Below, piece after piece: positions 6,767 to 16,900 of a stretch of DNA of 37,585 nt; the first letter of the stretch is position 1; each line of letters opens with the position of its first letter. The stretch is from an uncultured Bacteroidales bacterium. Its GTDB lineage: Bacteria; Bacteroidota; Bacteroidia; Bacteroidales; Paludibacteraceae. A program made the position numbers and the translations under genes. The notes below the pieces were generated by a model that saw only the letters and a list, made by a program, of their open reading frames with translations, had not been told where the DNA came from and made no database searches. The stretch covers positions 1 to 37,585 of the forward strand of contig CAMHOK010000005.1 of the NCBI GenBank assembly GCA_946186735.1, written 5' to 3'.

Positions 6767-9700
6767 TTACTTCCCTCCTATTATAAGTTTGAGTGTCTCG
6801 GTATCGGTCTGCAAGAGATAGACGCCTCGGGTCAGTTGTTCGGAACATTGTTCGGCGACCTCGTCCACTGTGGCATCGCGGACGGTTAATAGCCGCTGTC
6901 CGGTGAGCGAATAGACGACTATGGTCTGTTGGCTGACGGTATAGATATCATCGGTTGGTGTGGGCACGTCGCTGCTTGCCGTCCCTTTGCGCAGCACCTT
7001 ATATCGGGCTGTGGTAGTTGTGTTGGCAAGGATATAACACTCGAAGGGGTAGAGCGTGTGGTCGGAGTAACGTGTCCATGCCATACCCCCATACTCTTCG
7101 TAGTTGAGGTGATAGCTCTGTCCTGACAGGGTCTGTGACATCATGGTTTTGTTGCCATAGATATTGACATGCTCGTCGACTATCTGAGTGAGGTCGTCGC
7201 CGTCACCTTTGCTGAACGTGTTGCTGATGTCGGAGTAAGGCTCGCCATAGAAGCATATCCAGCGGTCAGCGTAGTAAGCGTTGTGGAACTGTATGATATA
7301 CGGTGTGTTCTTCTGCGGCAGCCATCCTGCTATTCCTGCGTCATTCTCAGCCTTGGGGTCGTACCAGCCGTTGGAGCCGTCGTAGCCTTTGTCGGTGAAG
7401 TTATCTATAGCCATGCCTTTCTGTGGGTTAGCGCGACGGATGATATACTGCTTACCTTTGAGTGTACCGTCGGACTTGCGGTAGTAAGGTAGAATGTCGT
7501 AGTAAACGTCGTCGGTCTCGTTATACACTTTAACGGCAGTCACCACGAAGGGGAAATAGATGGAGTACCAAGTGTCTAAGTCGAACTTACGGCGATACTC
7601 AATCGGTTGCACTATAGTACCTCCCTCAAAACTCTCTCTCTCCCCCACCGGCGCCTGCCCATGATGGTAGATAGTGAACAGGTCGGGGGCACAACCATTC
7701 TGCATATAGTAATAGTCAGGTCCTGTAATACAATAGCCGCCTGCTGCAAACTCGAACTTTATTCCATACCGTATGCCTACTCCCGCAGTCCAATCGTCTA
7801 TCACCTTTTCTGTCATACCTACAGCCTCGGATGATGTTGTGATGGTTGCGGTATAGTTATGGTCGTCGATTCTGGTCATCTGATATTGACGCACACCGCT
7901 CATCGGATTCTTATTGACATAGTTCTGGAAATATGCAGTGCCTAATCCTACTCTTTCATCCAATATCTGGGCGGTTACTCTTATCTCTGTTGTGCTTACT
8001 TGTTTGATTTTAACTACATATCCGTCAGTAAAAGTTACTGCTGTTCCACATTCGGTACATCCGTCTCCCGGTCCGCCTCGCTTAATGCAGACTCCATCTG
8101 CACTTATCTCTTCCCACCACCAAGTCCATGTGGCAGGCTCGAAGATAAGACGAGCGTTGATAAAGTCCTCCGAGTTAGCGAATGTTTCCGTATCCATTAT
8201 TCGTGCACGCGAATGGTCGGTAAATGCCGGAGTTGCCCCTTCGGTAGCTTTCACCATGATACGGAAATTGCCTGCAGTAACAGCCCCTTCCCATATAAAC
8301 TGTCCGTTATCATAAGTCATCTCTGCTGCCTCAGGTTCAGTTGATGCTCCTACTGCGGGACCAATCACATAAACATGATCGAAATTACTTACGAAATGGT
8401 CTTTATCTTTAGCATAGACCGAGACTGTTTCTCCGTTATGGTTAACTAAATGTTGATTGCCTGCAACAGACCAGTGATTATTATCATTCACAAACGCTCT
8501 ATTGCCTTCGACATCAAAATACAATCTATACTGTTGATTGTCACCGACAACGGGTATAGTAAACAGATACACGCCTTCGGTGGCTGTTGACTGAAAGCGT
8601 CTCTTTGCAGCATTGGCCTCGGAAACACCAAGCACGCCTTCCCAAACGCCTGTCACACCTGTTCCATCACCTGTGAAATAATAGAGTTTGAGAGCTGGTG
8701 TAAAGGTTAGTTCTTTATAGTTAGATGACACGTTATCATCTTCATCAACGGCATAGATGCGCACTGTGTAAGTTGTGCCCTCGGTTAGTCCGGAGAGAGT
8801 GAGTATGCCATCAGTGGCAGTCAGTCCGTTTCTGTTGGCTTCGCCTCCGGCGGTGAAAACAACATTATATGTTAAATTATCAAAAGTAGTAACATCATCC
8901 CAAGCACCCACATCTATAATTGCTGATGCATCAGAAATACTAATTTGACATTCAACAAGCGATGCAAAGGTCATGATGGGATTATCTCCTGAACTATAAC
9001 ATCCACCATTGACAATAGCATCACGTATACATATCTCTGCACCATTATTCAATGTTATTCGAGTTCGCAGATAGCGTCCTCCTACACCACTATCAAAGTT
9101 ATATGTTTCGTAAAGAGGAGTATTAGGTTGAGTGGTATAATTCGAAGGAGCTGTGTTATTTTTACTTAATGGATAATAATTAATACCATCGACCGACACT
9201 TCCCAATAATAAACCAAAGCATCAGCATTATTCCAAGCAACCTCTACTTGAGATAGATTATAATAATTACCAAGATCAATTCCCCACCACGACGTTGTTG
9301 TTGCAGATATAGCTCCTGTTGCCCAATATGTATCAACATCAGGATCTACCGCCTTAGCAGCATTCCATCCATCAACTTCCACACTTGCCGTTGCTGTTTT
9401 ATTAAGTGCTAAATTAAAATTAGATGGTATAGTTAGTACAACATCAATATGATTTGAAGATATTAACTGATAGTGTTCCTCAATAGCATAGACAGAGAGA
9501 GTTTGACAAATAGAACTCAAGCCGGTCAGCGTAGCTTGATGACTGTTGTTGGCGGTAACGAAATGTTCTGTTCCGTTCTCCTCTACGATTTTGAATTTAT
9601 ATAACTGTTCCGTGTTCTCGTCGGTAGCTTGAAGATTGAGTACAACTTCTGTTTCTGATGTATAAGAAACTACTGTGGCAGAGGTCATCGTTGGAGGAGT

Positions 9701-12613
9701 ATGTGTATCTTGACAAGCATATACTTCAAACTCAGATATTGCTATATCTTTTCCATCATTAGCTATTATACGAACATACCTGCCTGTACCGGTTACATTT
9801 ATTGTATTACCTGTTGCCCCTACTGTTTGGCTTTTTTTCACCTCACGGATAGTGGTCCATGAAGCATTATTGTAGGCTACATCGTTAGTGAAGTCGGATG
9901 GTGCATCAGATACTTGAATAACATAATCCTCAGAATGACGGCCATTTTGTTGCCAATAGATAACTATTTTGTTGAGTTCGTAAGAATACCCTAAATCAAC
10001 CGCCCACCATCGATAAGCGTCTTCCGATGCGCTGGCTGCTCCCCACGCTATAAAATTGGTTGACAGATTGCCATCTACAGCTTTATCCGGAGTCTCTCCA
10101 ACATTACTTCCTCCCTTACCTCCGGTACGAGAATATCCTGCCCGTGCATCTTTTCCTATAGCAAGGTTGGAGGTAAGATTAGAACAATCGCAAGAGGCTG
10201 ATGTATATAGAAAATATGCGTCTCCGATAAAGATATCATTGTTGGAGAAACCGTCAATCTTAATCTGATACGAGGTAGTGGCATATCCAAGATTATCTAT
10301 TTCAACACTTGTCCAAGAACGAGCGTTAGTGGTTACTGATTTCTTTCCATATTCTGCACTGCTTGCATTAATCAGACAAATGTTAAAAGTAACTGCCTCT
10401 TCGGTCCAAACATCAAATATGAGTTTATCATAATCTGATGCATCAATAACATCCGTTGAAATCGTACCATATTCGAGTCCAAACCATCTATTATCAGCAT
10501 TAGAACTGACGCGCCACAATGTACGAGTAGCAACCGTGATAGCTTGTTGTGAGCAACCACCATTCCATTCGCCGAAAGTCCAACCTTTGTTAGTATATTG
10601 CGTGCCCCACAGGGATTGAACCTGACATGCCGAATATGTTGGTATGGTGTTAAGCGTCATACCAAGGGTTGTGGCATTGACCGAGACTGAAGCGGTTGAC
10701 TCGTTATCATACTCGTCTCGAGCTTTGACGGTGAAGCTATAGTTAGTGTTGGGTAATAAGCGAGTTATCTTGATATATCCGTTCTCATCAGGATAAAGGT
10801 TATCTTGATCTATACCGGTAGCCGTAACATGATACTTCACACCATTAACCGAGCCGACAGACAAGGTTACGGTCGTCTCTGTGGCAGATACCAACGAGGC
10901 GGTTACTGAGTGAGGCAGTATAGGATACTGAACTTTGATTTTCGAGCAGGTAAAGTCGAAGATAAAAGTATAAGCCCCTCTCAAGCCTGTGGTTATCTCA
11001 GCATTGGGCGCGTCAGCGGCTGTATTGGTCAACTCAACTATCTGGTCGTCAGCCGTGATGGTGGAACCGCTCGTCTTACCTCTCCAAGTACTTATTGGTT
11101 TGTCATATACCTTAAACTGATAAGTGGTTGTCGCATTCAGCACCAAGGTCTTTTTTATTGTTGTTCCGTTATTATCCCAAGGGTCAAACGGGTCGGTCTC
11201 TGCCCAGTTGTTGAAACTGCCCTTGAGATATAACCCCGTATTAGCATACCACTTATTATGCTGATAATTAAAGAACTCATCGCCATACACATCCAATTCT
11301 GCACTTACATTACTACCATTATTGCTAAACTTTATCCTATCGTAGTTTCTATCGTATCTGTCCACCGGTTCTTTGAAGATCTTCTTGCCATCAAAATTAG
11401 TCCAACCGGTGTAAGTCATAGTATGTCCGGGCCAACCATTGTTAAGCGAACCCGAACTTTGCCATTCATAGATCTTCACATTATTGTCAGCCCAATCAGG
11501 AGTATTAACGAAATAGACCATCTCAGCCAACTGCTCAAGATTAGTAAGCCAACGACCATCCCACCAATATTGGCAATGGTAATCATCTATCCAGAGGTCT
11601 CCTGTTTTTGTATTTGAATCACCTTTTTTACTGAAGATTGCTCTATTTAAGTTGTTGTTTTCCCAAGTGATTTTATACACTTCTTTTCCCCAAGGGTCAG
11701 TATAGCCTTCGACGAGAGTCATTTCTTCGCCCGGGAATGCGGCATTCTTCTGAGAGGCATCGCCACTATACCACAGATATGCCATTGGCACATAGTTCTG
11801 ATTATCTGATTTTACAAAATACAGCACATTGTCTTCACAGTCAGAAGCATTGCAAGGTGTTCCTATCTTGTAGTTGAAGGTTGTTGTTTTGCGGTCGATA
11901 CCACCATCTACATTGATCTTACATGCCACTTCTACAATGTCGCCTTCAGAATAGTCGGTTAAGGTATATGACACCTCATTGCCATCAACTACTGCTGCTC
12001 TTTCTACGAAACCACCATTCCTTCCTGTGTAGTCGTGAATATATCCACCGGTTATCGTACCCTCATTGAAAGTAAAAATAACGGTAACCTCATCACCGGC
12101 AGAATTAAAGGTAACAAGATAGTTGTTTGAGAATATACCATCAATAGAAGCACTTGAAGAGAAGTTGCAGTTATTTGTTTCGACCTCTTCACCCACGACA
12201 CAAGAGGTTGACCAATTGATATCATTCTCGTTGAAGATACCTGTATGCCTCTCTCCTTCACCACTAAAACTGATGTACAGATTATTGTATAATTTAGGAG
12301 CTGTAGTACTGCTTATAGGAATAGTAACGGTGTGTCCGCTGTTAGTGATTGTATAATGACCGGTAGCACCCAAATGATAGTCGTTGGCAACACTGGTATG
12401 TGCCCATCCGTTGATAGATGACATGACCTTATCATCACAATTGATAACTATCTTATAAGAATTTGTTCCATCTTCAATAAACGACATCTGCACAGTTGGT
12501 CCGCCTTCGAGTGTTACATTCGTATTACAATACGGACCTATCAAACCCCAAGCGGGGAGTGAATAAAAAGAAAAGAGAAAAATAAAAACACTTAAAAAGT
12601 TGAATCTTTTCAT
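6767..12613 (-). CDS. Giant modular T9SS-exported protein with carbohydrate-binding modules
   Basis: 1948 residues with a signal peptide (1-23). Visible modules, approximate: two CBM26-like starch-binding units (262-355 and 365-455; YFVNTPDW, WPGHTM, WWDGRW); an E-set/CBM20-48-like unit (460-565, LKGSFNNW); Fn3 (568-650); a beta-sandwich (655-805); F5/8 type C domain 1 (814-967, AVDGNLSTNF...YVRIIAN); Fn3-like (975-1062); F5/8 type C domain 2 (1066-1205); Fn3 (1212-1306); another starch-binding-like region (1307-1500); an uncharacterised part (1505-1885); and a type A T9SS C-terminal domain (YSLTGQRLL...GVYLLQTDTETLKLIIGGK region). No glycosidase motif was found, so it is probably a surface binding or scaffolding protein. 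It is followed after one base by the 207-residue gene. Confidence 0.8.
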   Translation of the reverse strand: MKRFNFLSVFIFLFSFYSLPAWGLIGPYCNTNVTLEGGPTVQMSFIEDGTNSYKIVINCDDKVMSSINGWAHTSVANDYHLGATGHYTITNSGHTVTIPISSTTAPKLYNNLYISFSGEGERHTGIFNENDINWSTSCVVGEEVETNNCNFSSSASIDGIFSNNYLVTFNSAGDEVTVIFTFNEGTITGGYIHDYTGRNGGFVERAAVVDGNEVSYTLTDYSEGDIVEVACKINVDGGIDRKTTTFNYKIGTPCNASDCEDNVLYFVKSDNQNYVPMAYLWYSGDASQKNAAFPGEEMTLVEGYTDPWGKEVYKITWENNNLNRAIFSKKGDSNTKTGDLWIDDYHCQYWWDGRWLTNLEQLAEMVYFVNTPDWADNNVKIYEWQSSGSLNNGWPGHTMTYTGWTNFDGKKIFKEPVDRYDRNYDRIKFSNNGSNVSAELDVYGDEFFNYQHNKWYANTGLYLKGSFNNWAETDPFDPWDNNGTTIKKTLVLNATTTYQFKVYDKPISTWRGKTSGSTITADDQIVELTNTAADAPNAEITTGLRGAYTFIFDFTCSKIKVQYPILPHSVTASLVSATETTVTLSVGSVNGVKYHVTATGIDQDNLYPDENGYIKITRLLPNTNYSFTVKARDEYDNESTASVSVNATTLGMTLNTIPTYSACQVQSLWGTQYTNKGWTFGEWNGGCSQQAITVATRTLWRVSSNADNRWFGLEYGTISTDVIDASDYDKLIFDVWTEEAVTFNICLINASSAEYGKKSVTTNARSWTSVEIDNLGYATTSYQIKIDGFSNNDIFIGDAYFLYTSASCDCSNLTSNLAIGKDARAGYSRTGGKGGSNVGETPDKAVDGNLSTNFIAWGAASASEDAYRWWAVDLGYSYELNKIVIYWQQNGRHSEDYVIQVSDAPSDFTNDVAYNNASWTTIREVKKSQTVGATGNTINVTGTGRYVRIIANDGKDIAISEFEVYACQDTHTPPTMTSATVVSYTSETEVVLNLQATDENTEQLYKFKIVEENGTEHFVTANNSHQATLTGLSSICQTLSVYAIEEHYQLISSNHIDVVLTIPSNFNLALNKTATASVEVDGWNAAKAVDPDVDTYWATGAISATTTSWWGIDLGNYYNLSQVEVAWNNADALVYYWEVSVDGINYYPLSKNNTAPSNYTTQPNTPLYETYNFDSGVGGRYLRTRITLNNGAEICIRDAIVNGGCYSSGDNPIMTFASLVECQISISDASAIIDVGAWDDVTTFDNLTYNVVFTAGGEANRNGLTATDGILTLSGLTEGTTYTVRIYAVDEDDNVSSNYKELTFTPALKLYYFTGDGTGVTGVWEGVLGVSEANAAKRRFQSTATEGVYLFTIPVVGDNQQYRLYFDVEGNRAFVNDNNHWSVAGNQHLVNHNGETVSVYAKDKDHFVSNFDHVYVIGPAVGASTEPEAAEMTYDNGQFIWEGAVTAGNFRIMVKATEGATPAFTDHSRARIMDTETFANSEDFINARLIFEPATWTWWWEEISADGVCIKRGGPGDGCTECGTAVTFTDGYVVKIKQVSTTEIRVTAQILDERVGLGTAYFQNYVNKNPMSGVRQYQMTRIDDHNYTATITTSSEAVGMTEKVIDDWTAGVGIRYGIKFEFAAGGYCITGPDYYYMQNGCAPDLFTIYHHGQAPVGERESFEGGTIVQPIEYRRKFDLDTWYSIYFPFVVTAVKVYNETDDVYYDILPYYRKSDGTLKGKQYIIRRANPQKGMAIDNFTDKGYDGSNGWYDPKAENDAGIAGWLPQKNTPYIIQFHNAYYADRWICFYGEPYSDISNTFSKGDGDDLTQIVDEHVNIYGNKTMMSQTLSGQSYHLNYEEYGGMAWTRYSDHTLYPFECYILANTTTTARYKVLRKGTASSDVPTPTDDIYTVSQQTIVVYSLTGQRLLTVRDATVDEVAEQCSEQLTRGVYLLQTDTETLKLIIGGK

Positions 12614-12650
12614 GGCACTATTAAGTTTTGTTTAATTATTTTTTTAGTTC

Positions 12651-12670
12651 TGAGGACTCTGACCCTCAGT
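12651..12670. repeat. Small hairpin upstream of the giant gene
   Basis: CTGAGG and CCTCAG pair as a 6-bp stem with an 8-base loop, about 40 bases before the start codon of the 1948-residue gene. It could sit in the leader; its significance is uncertain. Confidence 0.4.
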
Positions 12671-12733
12671 GAACTCTCAGCAGTCTTTGCTCTTTGCTCC
12701 CCTCCTTCGCAAGGAGGGGTTGGGGTGGTTGGA

Positions 12734-12937
12734 ATGCTATTGAACGAAAACCCCTACGGGGTATATTTTGTAATTGTACTCGTTATGCTATTGAACGAAA
12801 ACCCCTACGGGGTATATTTTGTAATTGTACTCGTTATGCTATTGAACGAAAACCCCTACGGGGTATATTTTGTGCTTGTACTCGTTATGCTATTGAACGA
12901 AGACCCCTATGGGGTATATTATGTGCTTGTACTCGTC
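12734..12937. repeat. 51-bp tandem repeat, four units
   Basis: Units start at 12734, 12785, 12836 and 12887 with exactly 51-bp spacing. Each contains TTGAACGAAAACCCCTACGG and a CCCCTACGGGG palindrome, the same core as at 2189-2306. Units 1 and 2 are identical; units 3 and 4 carry a few changes. Because 51 is a multiple of three, two plus-strand frames stay open across the array, but they lack any other sign of being genes. Confidence 0.9.
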
Positions 12938-13050
12938 ATTCTGCCCTTGCCGGCAAAGCGAGGGCTGTGAGGGTTATGACAAGGAAAATATGAAATAGCA
13001 ACGAATTGTTTTTCATGATGTTTTCTGTTTTTTTATTTGCGGTTATTATT

Positions 13051-13210
13051 TTTCTCGGAGTTTCTCGGAGTAGATCGGAGTAGCTCGGAGGATCTCGGAT
13101 GATCTCGGAGGATCTTGGAGTGGATCGGAGTAGCTCGGAGTGGCTCGGAGTGGCTCGGAGTGGCTCGGGGTGGCTCGGAGTGGATCGGAGGGGCTCGGAG
13201 TGGATCGGAG
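13051..13210. repeat. 10-bp tandem array (NNNCTCGGAG), 16 units
   Basis: Sixteen decamers in perfect register. CGGAG is nearly invariant; the first three or four bases vary (TGGC, TAGC, GATC, TTTC). The array starts after TTATTATT and ends six bases from the stop of the four-helix-bundle gene. A five-unit array of the same repeat lies on the other side of that gene. Confidence 0.95.
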
Positions 13211-13216
13211 GTGTTT

Positions 13217-13783
13217 TTAGTATCCTCTGGCGCGGCGGCGGGCAGAGGACATTTCCTCTTTAATGCCACCATTCTCAATAAATTCTTTTTTCTTGCGCTC
13301 TATCAGTCCCTCAATCATCGGGAAATACTGATGGATGAGAGTAAGAGCTATATTGGCTATTGTTTCGTCGCTGCGCGTAAGTATTGCCTCTTGATAATCT
13401 TTGGCATCGCTATGCTTCAAACAATATTTTTTTGTTTGCAGGCTCCTTGGGTCAGTAGCAGACCAATGTTCTAACCCCCTCGTCAATAAGTAATCTTCGT
13501 AGTCGGCTTTCAACTCATGTATGCTGCCGCGTGCAGTGTTGAGAAGCTTGATCTGCATCTCCTTAGAGGTATCGCCATCCACACTGCCTTCAGCAATATT
13601 TTGTTTTCCGCTCCGTGCCGCCTGTATCATCTGGTCGATTGTTCTGTCGCCCTTCACAAAAAACTTATTGGCAAAGAAATAAGTAATAGCGTAGATACAG
13701 TTCGCAATCTTATACACTTTCAACCGCTCATAGCGATTACCGGTAAGAGGAATGAAACTACTATCTTGGTTATTATCGCTCAT
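13217..13783 (-). CDS. Four-helix-bundle suffix-domain protein (23S rRNA IVS-protein-like)
   Basis: 188 residues, no signal peptide. The central part (~18-150) has the look of the four-helix-bundle/S23 family: an amphipathic first helix (RLKVYKIANCIYAITYFFA), then DQMIQAARSGKQNIAEGS, whose NIAEGS is diagnostic, then HELKADYEDYL. The C-terminal GGIKEEMSSARRRARGY resembles the 'suffix' extension of one branch of this family. The family is known from intervening sequences in 23S rRNA genes and as stand-alone genes; no biochemical function is established. The gene is bracketed by two arrays of the same decamer (13051-13210 and 13811-13860), and a 53-bp piece of its own sequence is duplicated upstream. 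It appears to be an inserted, repeat-associated unit between GH81 and the giant gene, not part of glucan use. Confidence 0.8.
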   Translation of the reverse strand: MSDNNQDSSFIPLTGNRYERLKVYKIANCIYAITYFFANKFFVKGDRTIDQMIQAARSGKQNIAEGSVDGDTSKEMQIKLLNTARGSIHELKADYEDYLLTRGLEHWSATDPRSLQTKKYCLKHSDAKDYQEAILTRSDETIANIALTLIHQYFPMIEGLIERKKKEFIENGGIKEEMSSARRRARGY

Positions 13784-13810
13784 AAATGATATTAGATTAA
13801 TTTATTTATT

Positions 13811-13860
13811 TTTCTCGGAGTGGCTCGGAGAATCTCGGAGAAACTCGGAGGGGCTCGGAG
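13811..13860. repeat. 10-bp tandem array (NNNCTCGGAG), 5 units
   Basis: Five decamers in the same orientation as 13051-13210 and with similar borders: preceded by TTATTTATT and followed by TTGTTTTTA (the other array is followed by GTGTTTTTA). It lies 27 bases upstream of the four-helix-bundle start codon. Confidence 0.95.
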
Positions 13861-13868
13861 TTGTTTTT

Positions 13869-13921
13869 AAATACTGATGGATGAGAGTAAGAGCTATATT
13901 GGCTATTGTTTCGTCGCTGCG
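13869..13921 (-). pseudogene. 53-bp remnant of a second four-helix-bundle gene copy
   Basis: These 53 bases are identical to 13323-13375, inside the 3' third of the four-helix-bundle gene, and in the same orientation. The remnant directly follows the five-unit decamer array and ends nine bases before the GH81 stop codon. The simplest reading is a former second array-plus-gene unit that lost most of its coding sequence. Confidence 0.85.
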
Positions 13922-13930
13922 GTTTCGTTG

Positions 13931-16900
13931 TTAGCGGCAGGGGGTTGGTCTTCCTATAGCGTCGTAGCAGTCGCCGGAGGGAGTGATGATAAACAGCTGT
14001 CCTTCGCGCAACACTTTGCGTGCTTGGGCAGGATAGAGAGTTATCTCTTCCACACTATCTTCCACTGACGGTTGTTTTTCGCATCTACCTGTACCATAGA
14101 CCTCCAACTCCCATAACGAGGCTCCATAGCCGGTATTGCGTTTGTGGCAGAGCAACCTCACATACTGTGCTTCGGTTGGTTGACCGCCATTGAGTTCAAT
14201 GTCTTCGGTTCCCCCTTTTGCCTCGGTGGCTGTGTATGCCGTTTGATAGTCCACCCCATCCTCACTGAGGAGTATGTCGTAGTCGGTGGCATAGGCGTTC
14301 TCCCAGAGCAGTCTCACGGAGGTCAGTCGGTAGCACTCTTCGAGGTCGATCTCTATCCACTCCTCGTCTTGGAAGCGGCTGGACCATCGTGTGTCGGTCT
14401 GTCCGTCCACGGCGTTAGCAGCTCCGGTGCCATCGTTCTCCGAGCCTGAGGCTGTGGCGGGCTTGCCGTAGGCGAGGTTCATCTCGGTGAAGAGCACGCG
14501 GTGGACTAAGACGGTGGCTGTGAGCTGTTGGCAGTGGAAGGTGAGCAGTGTGTCGCCCGTGGCAGTAGCGGTGAACGACTCATAGCAGGTGTCTGCCACG
14601 AAGCCGAACTGATTGACGGTGAAGAGACTGAACCGTTGTGTCTGTCCCACAGGCAGTGTTACCTCAGCGGGAGTGATGACAAGGCTGTCGGCATGCTCCA
14701 CCTCCATCACCACCACGGTGCACGAGGTCTGCACATCGCCTTTCTTCGCCGTCAGTTCAACGATACCCGGCACGGTGGCTATCAAGCGCTTACCTTCTAT
14801 CACTGCCTCACCTGCGGTGATGCTCAGCTCCGGCTCGCAACTGACCTTGCCTCCTAAGGCGTCGTAGCCGGTGATGGTGATGTTGGTGCTCTCTGTCTCG
14901 CTGAGCACCTCTTGGTCGGTCTTGAGGTCTATGGCGAAGAGCACCCCTGCCTTACCCTGCACCGGTCGTCCGTAAGCCTCTAACTCATAGAGCGAGGTGC
15001 CGTACTGTGTGGCTCGGCGGTTACCCGTTATCCTTAGGTAGCGTCCGCGCGACGTCTTTTTCTCGGCTGCTAACAGACGAGCCAGAGCCACCTTCTCCGT
15101 GCCGCCTGACGACGAGAGGGTGATGGTGGTCCATGTCTGTTGGTCGTCGCTCAGACCTACCTCATACTCAGTGGCATAGGCAGCCTCCCAGCGGAGGATG
15201 AGATGGTCGATATAACATGTCTGGGTCAGATCGACCACGGCATACTCGCCATCTTGGTGTGCCGAGCCCCATCGTGTGGAGCGGTCGCCGTCGGTGAGCG
15301 ACTCAGGACGCGTGCCCGCGTTCTCGAAAGAGGAGGCCGTCACCGTCTTCCTCAGTGCGAGGTTAGGATAAGGCAGTGTCCAAGCCAACGCGTCCGCCTC
15401 GGTCTCTACAGGACGGACATAGATGACAGGGTGGTTGACCCTGCTCTTGTCGGTGATGAGCGACATGCCCAGGTCTTGCACGGTGATGGTCGTATCCTTG
15501 GCTCCGAAGAAACGCACCTTCAAGGAGCGCATGTTGATGTTATACACGGCATAGGTGGTAGTGCCGGTGAGTGTGTCGGTGTAAGCACAGGCGAGGGGGT
15601 TGTCGGAGAAGATGTCGAAGCGTCTCTCCCCGAGCGAGCGGTGCGCATGTGTCAGGAAATAGGTGATGCCGCCGGTGTCGGTGTTGCGTGCGAGAGCTTT
15701 GCCTTGTTGATAGGCTCTGTCCCAGACGCGTGCTGCGGAGTCGGCATCGAAGAGCGAGAGGTACGACAGACACACATTGCCAAGGCCTGACTCGTCGCCT
15801 AAGCCGGCAGACGGTGCCTCGTAGTTGCCCACATGCTTATGAGAGTACATCTCGGTGTAGTCCCATCGGGCGAACCTCAGATCTTCGCTCATGTAGTTGG
15901 TGAGCAGGGTAGATATAGGCATCCATTGGATAGAGTGCATCCATACGGGGTCGCCCGAGAACCATGTCCACCACCCCACTCCCTGCATGGTGAGGTTGCA
16001 GCAGTAAGGGTGCTGATACTTAGTATAGTCGATGTTGCGTCGTTGACGGTCGAACCAGTACTCGGCTATTGCTCTTGCCTCTACGGTATAACCGAAGACG
16101 GCAGCGTCATACATCTGCTTGTCGCCGAGGGCGAGGGCGAGCATGAGCATACCTCCCCACGCCTGCATCGACTCGCTCGACGACTCTTGTCCGTTGCCGT
16201 TGCCTTGGTTACCCATACCTCCAGCGAAAGAGTGTCCGCAGTAAGGGTTGAAGGTTCGCAACCATGGATAATGGCTGTTGTCGCGCTCGTGGCATGCATA
16301 GTCCATTGCCAGCTCGCGTGCCATAGGTCCGTACTGCTCACGAAAATCGTTATCGAGCATACAGAGGACGGCGGCAGCATAGGTGAAGTAACCGTAGTGG
16401 AAATGGTGGTCGTTGAAGGTCTCGGAGTCGTACGAGGGGTCGAACCCGACGAGTGCTCCGAAGCGCGGGAAACGTGCAAAATAGCGGTCTTGCTCGCCCG
16501 GGGTGTAGCTCAGCCAGTCCACCAAGGCGTCTCGGAGCCTCTCCTTGGCTTGGAGATAGACGGCGGTGTCGCCTGTCTGAAGAGCGAAGGTCATGTAGTG
16601 CATCATCTGCGTCAGTCCCTTGCCTCCCCAATAAGTGTCGGCACCGAAGCTGCCTTTCTGTGCATAGTCGGCTGCAAGCGAGTGCATCAGCACGGGCGAG
16701 TAGCCCTCTGCCCACTTGGCAGGAGCGGGGAAGAATGGCAGGAGGTGGTTGACCGCATAGGTGAAGCTGAAGCGGTTACCCTCAGCCAGTCGCATCGTGC
16801 CGCGCGGTGAGAGGTAAGTGAGATAGTCGTGGTCGGCAGAAGAGAGAAACTTCGTGGTGGCAGGAGTGATGTATGGGTTGGCAGAGCCCTCATGACTATA

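Larger units (their letters stand above)
12614..13216. other. Intergenic region with two tandem arrays
   Basis: About 600 bp without a convincing gene, between the four-helix-bundle gene and the 1948-residue gene. It contains a hairpin at 12651-12670, reverse heptamers near 12685, a CCCCTCCTTCGCAAGGAGGGG palindrome near 12700-12720, the 51-bp array and the 10-bp array. I saw no clear -7/-33 promoter for the 1948-residue gene. Confidence 0.7.

Noticed and set aside
12725-12970. Open frame encoding four 17-residue repeats (NENPYGVYFV)
   Set aside because: The repeats come from the 51-bp array and a second frame is equally open. There is no domain or supporting context, and the nucleotide palindrome is what is conserved in other gaps.
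13051-13860. Possible CRISPR array from the regular 10-bp repeat
   Set aside because: The units are contiguous with no unique spacers of 25-40 bp, the repeats are too short, and there are no cas genes in the window.
15833-16810. 325-residue open frame on the plus strand inside the GH81 gene
   Set aside because: It is antisense to a GH81 gene with clear catalytic motifs and a signal peptide. The frame stays open because of the GC-rich codon pattern of the real gene.
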